Shown piece by piece: positions 59,471 through 64,000 of a stretch of 64,000 nt of DNA. The notes under the pieces are model-generated. The model had not been told where the DNA came from and searched no databases. It saw only the letters and a list, made by a program, of their open reading frames with translations. The position numbers and the translations under genes were made by a program. Source of the stretch: RH-AL1 sp965198495 (lineage in GTDB: Bacteria > Pseudomonadota > Alphaproteobacteria > Rhizobiales > Beijerinckiaceae); the NCBI GenBank assembly GCA_965198495.1, contig CBDAPL010000001.1, positions 3,410,001 to 3,474,000 on the forward strand, given 5' to 3'. Each line of letters begins with the position of its first letter. The stretch's first letter is position 1.

Positions 59471-60358
59471 ATGCGGTTTTGGGGTGGTACATCAGTCGCG
59501 GCGGTCTTCTTCGTCTCGGCGCTTCAATCCGCAACGGCGCTTCAGTCCGCAACGGCGTTTCCCCTATCACCAGCTTCGACGTCATCCCATACCGAACAGG
59601 ACCTCTTCGTTCCTGTCGTCGTCTTCGGCCAGAACGCCCGCGAGCTGCCGAGGGCATTCGCGCTCAAGCACAAGCTCGATCCCGTCGACATCACGCGCAG
59701 CCATCTCGCGTCCGGACTGATCCAATGCGGTAACGCTCATGGCGCCGGTCAACTGACGTTGACGGACGATGTGATCACAACCGCCGCCCACGTGTTCTTC
59801 GACGAGAACGGCGCGCCGCGCGCCAAGGCGTGCAGCTTCGACGTGACGATCGACGGCCACGACAACCAGGTCGAGATCGATCTTTCGAGTATCGTCGCCG
59901 GCAGTAGAAATCCCTACGATGCCGACATCGCGCATGATTGGGCGGTGGCGCGCCTCACGCGTCCGATGTCGGGGATCAAGCCGTACGGCCTCGCCCCTCT
60001 CGCGGACATCCGCGAGGACCAACCGATGACCTTCATCGCGCGGGGCCACATCGATTGGGGCGATGCGAAGAAGCTCTCCATGCAGGATTGCGTGCTGCAC
60101 AAGGAGATCTCGAAGGGCGAGGAAGGCACGCGCGAGTTCTCGTTCGACTGCGATACCGGCGATGGCGCCTCGGGTGGCGCGGTGATGCTCGATCGCGATT
60201 ATTCGCGCGTCGGCGGCATCCTCGTGGGCTGGCGCTCGAACCAGCCGTTCAAGGCGGTCCCGTTTTCGACCTCGCACTACAATTTCGCCGTGACGATGGA
60301 AGGCGCGTTTCGACAAGCCGTCTTCAAGGCCGCCGGCAAGGTGATGGTCCAGAAATAG
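59471..60358 (+). CDS. Secreted trypsin-like serine protease
   Basis: Chymotrypsin-fold peptidase of 295 aa with a signal peptide of about 30 residues. The triad is visible: His in TTAAHVFF (about 101), Asp in AHDWAVARL (about 157), Ser in TGDGASGGAVM (about 239). A near-duplicate ALQSAT-ALQSAT lies in the signal region, from an 18-bp tandem repeat (59519-59554, one mismatch). No PDZ domain, so it is not DegP-like; it resembles single-domain secreted trypsin proteases. Substrate unknown. The 224 bp upstream (59247-59470) include a short 10-bp duplication near 59324-59343 but no gene. Confidence 0.88.
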   Translation: MRFWGGTSVAAVFFVSALQSATALQSATAFPLSPASTSSHTEQDLFVPVVVFGQNARELPRAFALKHKLDPVDITRSHLASGLIQCGNAHGAGQLTLTDDVITTAAHVFFDENGAPRAKACSFDVTIDGHDNQVEIDLSSIVAGSRNPYDADIAHDWAVARLTRPMSGIKPYGLAPLADIREDQPMTFIARGHIDWGDAKKLSMQDCVLHKEISKGEEGTREFSFDCDTGDGASGGAVMLDRDYSRVGGILVGWRSNQPFKAVPFSTSHYNFAVTMEGAFRQAVFKAAGKVMVQK

Positions 60359-60484
60359 ACGCCGGGCCGACCCGCTCGACACACCGCCGCCCGAATCAGC
60401 TCAGCGAGCTGTTGTGTCGGCGACACAGCCTTGGCAAGCCCCTTGTAGTATGATGTCTCTATGGACTGCCGTAGAGCCGACATC

Positions 60485-61231
60485 ATGCCCGCACCTCTTC
60501 TTCGCCGATATCTGACATGGGGCGCCGTGGGCGCTATGGCCGCCATGCTGGCCGGCTGCGCTGGCGCGGAGACACCGCAGCTCGCGGTTGCCGCGCCGCC
60601 CACCGCCGCGGCCAAGCCTGCGGCCGCCTACGATCCGAAATTTTCCGCGCTCTACCAGCCGATCAGCACCGACAAGTTCCCGGTGCCCGGCGTGGCGCCG
60701 TCGGTGGTCCGCCAGGGCTTCGAGCGCAAGCAGGTCGCCTATACCAGCAAGGAGCCGCCGGGCACGATCGTTGTCGACCCGCACGCGCATTATCTCTACT
60801 ATATCCAGCCGAACGGCATGGCGATGCGCTACGGCGTCGGCGTCGGCAAGCAAGGCTTCGGCTGGTCGGGCGAGGCGATCATCAAGACGAAACAGGAGTG
60901 GCCGGACTGGTATCCGCCCAAGGAGATGATCGATCGCCATCCCGAGCTGAAGGCGCAGCTCGACAAGCTGCAGAGCGGCGAGGGGGTGCCGGGCGGCTAC
61001 CGCAATCCGCTCGGCGCGCGCGCCATGTACCTCTGGCAGGGCAACAAGGACACCTATTTTCGCATCCACGGCACGCTTGAGCCGCACTCGATCGGCACCA
61101 ACGCGTCGTCCGGCTGCATCCGTATGATCAACCAGGACGCGATGGACCTCTACGGGCGCGTCGCGGAGGGCACGCGCGTCGTCGTGCTCGGTTCCGATCG
61201 CCCGACGATCGGAACCAAGCCGTCGAGCTGA
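60485..61231 (+). CDS. L,D-transpeptidase (YkuD domain) lipoprotein
   Basis: Periplasmic peptidoglycan cross-linking enzyme of 248 aa. The signal ends in a lipobox (AAMLAGCAG, Cys about 23). The YkuD domain (about 90-240) contains IVVDPHAHYLYYI, the conserved RIHGTLEPHSIGTNASSGCIRMIN with the catalytic His and Cys, and the insertion typical of rhizobial L,D-transpeptidases (KEMIDRHPELKAQLDKLQSG). ATG 60485 is used; the ATG at 60461 adds eight residues. It probably makes 3-3 cross-links or anchors lipoproteins. Confidence 0.94.
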   Translation: MPAPLLRRYLTWGAVGAMAAMLAGCAGAETPQLAVAAPPTAAAKPAAAYDPKFSALYQPISTDKFPVPGVAPSVVRQGFERKQVAYTSKEPPGTIVVDPHAHYLYYIQPNGMAMRYGVGVGKQGFGWSGEAIIKTKQEWPDWYPPKEMIDRHPELKAQLDKLQSGEGVPGGYRNPLGARAMYLWQGNKDTYFRIHGTLEPHSIGTNASSGCIRMINQDAMDLYGRVAEGTRVVVLGSDRPTIGTKPSS

Positions 61232-61238
61232 GCCCTGC

Positions 61239-61433
61239 TCAGAGCCTCTTCTTGATGTTGTCCACGGCCGCCGGCAGGTCCTCGCGGACCTTGTCCTCGA
61301 CGGTGTTTTCCGGAAGCTCGCTGAGTTCGTCCGCGTAGGGCTTCGGCGTGGCGGGCTCTTTAAACGTCTTCTCACGGACGTGATTGGGCTCGGTCGCGAC
61401 CGGATCGGGACCGACGTTCGGATTATTGGCCAT
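61239..61433 (-). CDS. Small acidic hypothetical protein
   Basis: Protein of 64 aa, very charged and without Cys, aromatic-poor (MANNPNVGPDPVATEPNHVR at the start, ending KVREDLPAAVDNIKKRL). No domain is recognised; it looks disordered with a helical end. A strong ribosome-binding site (CAGGAG) is seven bases before ATG 61433, which makes it very likely translated. Similar small proteins are seen across rhizobia without assigned function. It lies between the transpeptidase and fpg genes. Confidence 0.7.
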   Translation of the reverse strand: MANNPNVGPDPVATEPNHVREKTFKEPATPKPYADELSELPENTVEDKVREDLPAAVDNIKKRL

Positions 61434-61490
61434 GATGCTCTCCTGCTGTCGCTGGCGAATGGTTAGCTGCCCAAAACGATCCAGATCGCC

Positions 61491-62372
61491 TCAACGCTGG
61501 CAGGTGGAGCAGTAGAAGGTCGAACGGCCGCCCTGGACGATCCGCTTCACGACGCCGGAGCATTTCAGCTTGGGGCATGGATCGTCGAGCCGGTCGTAGA
61601 CACGAAAGCTGTGCTGGAAATAGCCGAGGCTGCCATCGGTCTGGCGATGATCGCGCAGCGAAGATCCGCCCGCGGCGACAGCTTCCAAAAGCACTTGCTT
61701 GATGACCTGCGCGAGCTTGTCGGCGCGCGCGGTCGGTGTCCCGTCGCGCTTGGCGAGCGTACCGGCGGCGCGACGTGGCGAAAGACCGGCCCTGTGAAGG
61801 GCCTCGCACACGTAGATGTTGCCGAGCCCCGCAATCAGTGTCTGGTCGAGCAAGGCGGCCTTGAGTGGCGTCGCGCGGCCGGCGAACAGCCGAGCCAAGG
61901 TCGAACCGTCGAGAGCGGCACCGAGCGGCTCGATGCCGATCTGGGCGAAGAGCGGATGCGCCTCCAGGGCCGCGCCGTCGATCAGCAGCATGAAGCCGAA
62001 GCGTCTGGGGTCATTGTAGACGACGCGCGCGCCGTTCGAGAGCGAGAAGACCACGTGGTCGTGGAGCCCGAGCGTCGAGCGGGGGTGATGAAACAGGCCG
62101 GGGATCTCGACAACGTCCGCCGTCTCGATCCGAAACGAGCCGGACATGCCCAGATGCATGACGAGGACGCAACCGTCGTCCAGCACCGCGCGCAGGTATT
62201 TCGCCCTGCGGTCGAGCGACACGATCGTGCGCCCGATGAGACGAGCTCGAAAGTTCTCAGGGAAAGGAAAGCGGAGGTCGGCGCGCCTCTGCGCGACGTC
62301 GTCCATCGTCGTTCCGACCAAGATGGGAGCGAGACCGCGTCTGACGGTCTCGACCTCGGGCAATTCCGGCAA
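61491..62372 (-). CDS. fpg: Formamidopyrimidine-DNA glycosylase
   Basis: Base-excision repair glycosylase/AP lyase of 293 aa that removes 8-oxoguanine and formamidopyrimidines. The enzyme needs Pro at position 2 as nucleophile. The TTG at 62372 gives exactly M-PELPEVETV and is preceded by AAGGA at the right distance, so it is preferred over an ATG seven codons upstream that would bury the proline. Other features: MHLGMSGSFRI, YNDPRRFGFMLL, the helix-two-turn-helix LIAGLGNIYVCEALHRAG, and the C-terminal zinc finger CPKLKC...CSTCQR. Its location beside ubiE is the usual alphaproteobacterial arrangement. Confidence 0.95.
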   Translation of the reverse strand: MPELPEVETVRRGLAPILVGTTMDDVAQRRADLRFPFPENFRARLIGRTIVSLDRRAKYLRAVLDDGCVLVMHLGMSGSFRIETADVVEIPGLFHHPRSTLGLHDHVVFSLSNGARVVYNDPRRFGFMLLIDGAALEAHPLFAQIGIEPLGAALDGSTLARLFAGRATPLKAALLDQTLIAGLGNIYVCEALHRAGLSPRRAAGTLAKRDGTPTARADKLAQVIKQVLLEAVAAGGSSLRDHRQTDGSLGYFQHSFRVYDRLDDPCPKLKCSGVVKRIVQGGRSTFYCSTCQR

Positions 62373-62438
62373 CTCGGCGTCCTTCCGCGTCACAAGGGTA
62401 TGACGCGGATATAGGATTTCCGGCCGGGCGTCGCCCGG

Positions 62439-62879
62439 CTACTTCATCGTCATGATTTGGCCGCGGATCTCGCCGCCCGGGTTTGCGGCGGTATGGATGT
62501 TGAAGTAGGTCATGCCGTCAATCAGGTTCTTGGCGTCGGCCGGCGTGAGCTTCATGTCGCCTTCGATCGGACTCATGACGGAACCCTTGATCGGGATCTC
62601 GACGGGAGCATTCTTGCCGGTCGGCGCGGCGGCATGGAAATGCGCCATCGTGGCCGGCCCGGTGAGGCCTTTGTAGTCGACCTTGAACTTCAGCATCATG
62701 GTCGAAGGGTCGTAGGTGCCGGTCAGCATTCCGGACCCATCCGACTTCGGCGCGGTCACCTCCGCCGACGACGACAGGCTGGCTGACACCTTCATGGTTT
62801 CGGCATGAGCGGCGCCCATCGAGGCGGCGGAAAGCGCGAGCGCGCCGATGGCGGCGCGCGAAATTGACTTGATCATCAT
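62439..62879 (-). CDS. CHRD domain secreted protein
   Basis: Periplasmic or secreted protein of 146 aa. Signal peptide of 26 residues (AAIGALALSAASMGAAHA). The CHRD domain fills the rest, recognised by MLKFKVDYKGLTGPATMAHFH and FNIHTAANPGGEIRGQI, which contain its conserved His and Gly. CHRD proteins are extracytoplasmic, often possible copper or extracellular-matrix binders, with no settled function. ATG 62879 follows GGAAG. The 187 bp up to ubiE hold no other gene. Confidence 0.92.
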   Translation of the reverse strand: MMIKSISRAAIGALALSAASMGAAHAETMKVSASLSSSAEVTAPKSDGSGMLTGTYDPSTMMLKFKVDYKGLTGPATMAHFHAAAPTGKNAPVEIPIKGSVMSPIEGDMKLTPADAKNLIDGMTYFNIHTAANPGGEIRGQIMTMK

Positions 62880-63065
62880 GGAGCGAACTTCCGTTTCGAT
62901 TCGGCGCGTCTGGCACGCCGATTTCAAAACCGGTCGCGCGGCCTTTCGTTCAGGGCATGTGGCAGGCCAACCGGATGAGCGGCCAAACGCCCCGCCGCGG
63001 CCCTCGAGCCGCTGGCGCGTAGCCACGCCTCGCGACGGCGCGTATAGAGAGCCGGGAGACCGAAC

Positions 63066-63851
63066 ATGACCCGCGCGCCCTCGGACCACGACCCCTTCGA
63101 CGCAGAGACCGACACGACGCATTTCGGCTTCGAGCAGGTGAGGCTCGACGAGAAGCAGGGCCGGGTCGACGACGTCTTCCACAAGGTGGCGCGGCGCTAC
63201 GACGTCATGAACGATCTCATGTCCGCCGGCCTGCACAGGCTTTGGAAGGACAAGCTCGTCGCGTTGGTCAATCCGCCCCGGCGTTCACGTTTCGATCATC
63301 TCGACGTGGCTGGCGGCACCGGCGACGTCGCCTTCCGCGTTGTCGCGGCGTCACCGCACGCCGCCGTCACCGTGCTCGACATCAACGGCGACATGCTGGA
63401 GGTCGGCCGCTCGCGCGCGCAAAAGCGGGGCTGGCGCGATCGGCTGACCTTCGTCGAGGCGAACGCCGAAGATCTGCCGCTGCCCGATGCCAGCTTCGAT
63501 GCCTACACGATCGCCTTCGGCATCCGTAACGTGCCCCATATCGACGTGGCGCTCGCGGAAGCCTTCCGCGTCCTGCGGCGCGGCGGCCATTTCCTCTGCC
63601 TGGAATTCTCCAGCGTCGACCTCCCGGGCCTCGACCGGCTCTACGACGCCTATTCCTTCAACGTGATCCCGCGCATCGGCCAGGCGGTGACCGGCGACGG
63701 CGAAAGTTACCGCTACCTTGTCGAGTCGATCCGCCAGTTTCCCGATGCGCCGAGCTTCGAGGGCCGGATCGGATCCGCCGGCTTCCGCAACACGAGCTTC
63801 GTCCGTCTGACGGGCGGCGTCTGCGCGATCCACTCGGGCTGGAAGTTGTGA
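63066..63851 (+). CDS. ubiE: Ubiquinone/menaquinone biosynthesis C-methyltransferase
   Basis: SAM-dependent methyltransferase of 261 aa that methylates the ring of demethylubiquinol. The N-terminus has FGFEQVRLDEKQGRVDDVFHKVARRYDVMND, the SAM site is LDVAGGTGDVAFRV, and the UbiE motifs are TVLDINGDMLEVG, AFGIRNVPHIDVAL and LEFSSVDLPGLDRLYDAYSF. Full family length. ATG 63066. Followed 28 bases later by ubiB, and preceded on the other strand by fpg, the normal alphaproteobacterial order. Confidence 0.97.
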   Translation: MTRAPSDHDPFDAETDTTHFGFEQVRLDEKQGRVDDVFHKVARRYDVMNDLMSAGLHRLWKDKLVALVNPPRRSRFDHLDVAGGTGDVAFRVVAASPHAAVTVLDINGDMLEVGRSRAQKRGWRDRLTFVEANAEDLPLPDASFDAYTIAFGIRNVPHIDVALAEAFRVLRRGGHFLCLEFSSVDLPGLDRLYDAYSFNVIPRIGQAVTGDGESYRYLVESIRQFPDAPSFEGRIGSAGFRNTSFVRLTGGVCAIHSGWKL

Positions 63852-63879
63852 TCGCGCCGCCGACGACGCGGGCCTCGGC

Positions 63880-64000
63880 GTGATCTTCAGTCTCGGATCC
63901 TACTTTCGCGTGGTGCGCGCCGGCTTCACGCTGGCGCGGGCCGGCGTTTTCAGCGATATCGACACCGCGTTCGTGCCGCCGAAGATGAAGCTGCCGGTGT
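63880..64000 (+). CDS. ubiB: UbiB, ubiquinone biosynthesis protein kinase-like (partial)
   Basis: Start of the next gene, cut by the right edge. From GTG 63880, 40 codons read IFSLGSYFRVVRAGFTLAR and VFSDIDTAFVPPKMKLP, resembling the N-terminus of UbiB/ABC1 atypical kinases that support ubiquinone assembly. It follows ubiE by 28 bp, the usual order. Confidence 0.8.
   Translation, partial: MIFSLGSYFRVVRAGFTLARAGVFSDIDTAFVPPKMKLPV

Overview
The window is a gene-dense, GC-rich stretch of alphaproteobacterial chromosome, most likely from the Hyphomicrobiales (Rhizobiales). Several independent traits point there: a class III cellulose synthesis operon with BcsN and BcsS, a phoR-pstSCAB-phoU-phoB operon, adjacent ornithine-lipid genes (olsA/olsB), HisZ next to HisG, a long structured leader before an ornithine decarboxylase, a tandem pair of transglutaminase-like cysteine peptidases, and the fpg / ubiE / ubiB neighbourhood. 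The genus cannot be fixed from the sequence alone. I saw no rRNA, tRNA, CRISPR array, integrase, transposase or prophage. Most genes are ordinary housekeeping or accessory chromosomal genes.

Layout. 1-10 kb: a truncated RND efflux pump, a YggT protein with a duplicated gene tail, an orphan lipoprotein-type ABC ATPase divergent from a TesA-like esterase, an FtsK translocase without membrane segments, an SDR, and two paralogous cysteine peptidases. 10-18 kb: small membrane and hypothetical proteins, an AmpG-like permease, two divergent regulator/oxidoreductase pairs and a frameshifted coiled-coil pseudogene. 18-24 kb: prfC, manC/algA, a secreted RNase T2 with an unknown secreted partner, rlmJ, and a lone receiver protein. 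24-30 kb: a GST, hisZ-hisG, a UPF0104 membrane protein, an HxlR/azoR pair and a dienelactone hydrolase.

30-42 kb is the phosphate and lipid block. On the minus strand run olsA-phoR-pstS-pstC-pstA-pstB-phoU-phoB, most junctions overlapping by 1-4 bases. On the plus strand run olsB, a DsbA-like protein and a HAD phosphatase. A three-unit Pho-box-like element lies between phoR and pstS. An ornithine decarboxylase preceded by about 500 nt of structured leader follows; it probably belongs to the speF riboregulator family.

42-59 kb: a LuxR-type response regulator, ispG, then the bcs operon (minus strand: bcsS-bcsA-bcsB-bcsZ-bcsK-like-bcsN-response regulator). A hybrid histidine kinase with an Hpt-like tail is divergent from its promoter end, so a phosphorelay may act on cellulose synthesis alongside c-di-GMP. 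59-64 kb: zapE, a secreted trypsin-like protease, an L,D-transpeptidase, fpg (with a TTG start), a CHRD protein, ubiE and the beginning of ubiB.

No wholly new multi-gene system is evident. The most rewarding leads are the olsA/phoR coupling with a PhoR that lacks transmembrane segments, the two-component proteins framing the bcs operon, the RNase T2 gene pair, the leader of the decarboxylase, and a recurring pattern of short, often codon-length tandem duplications.
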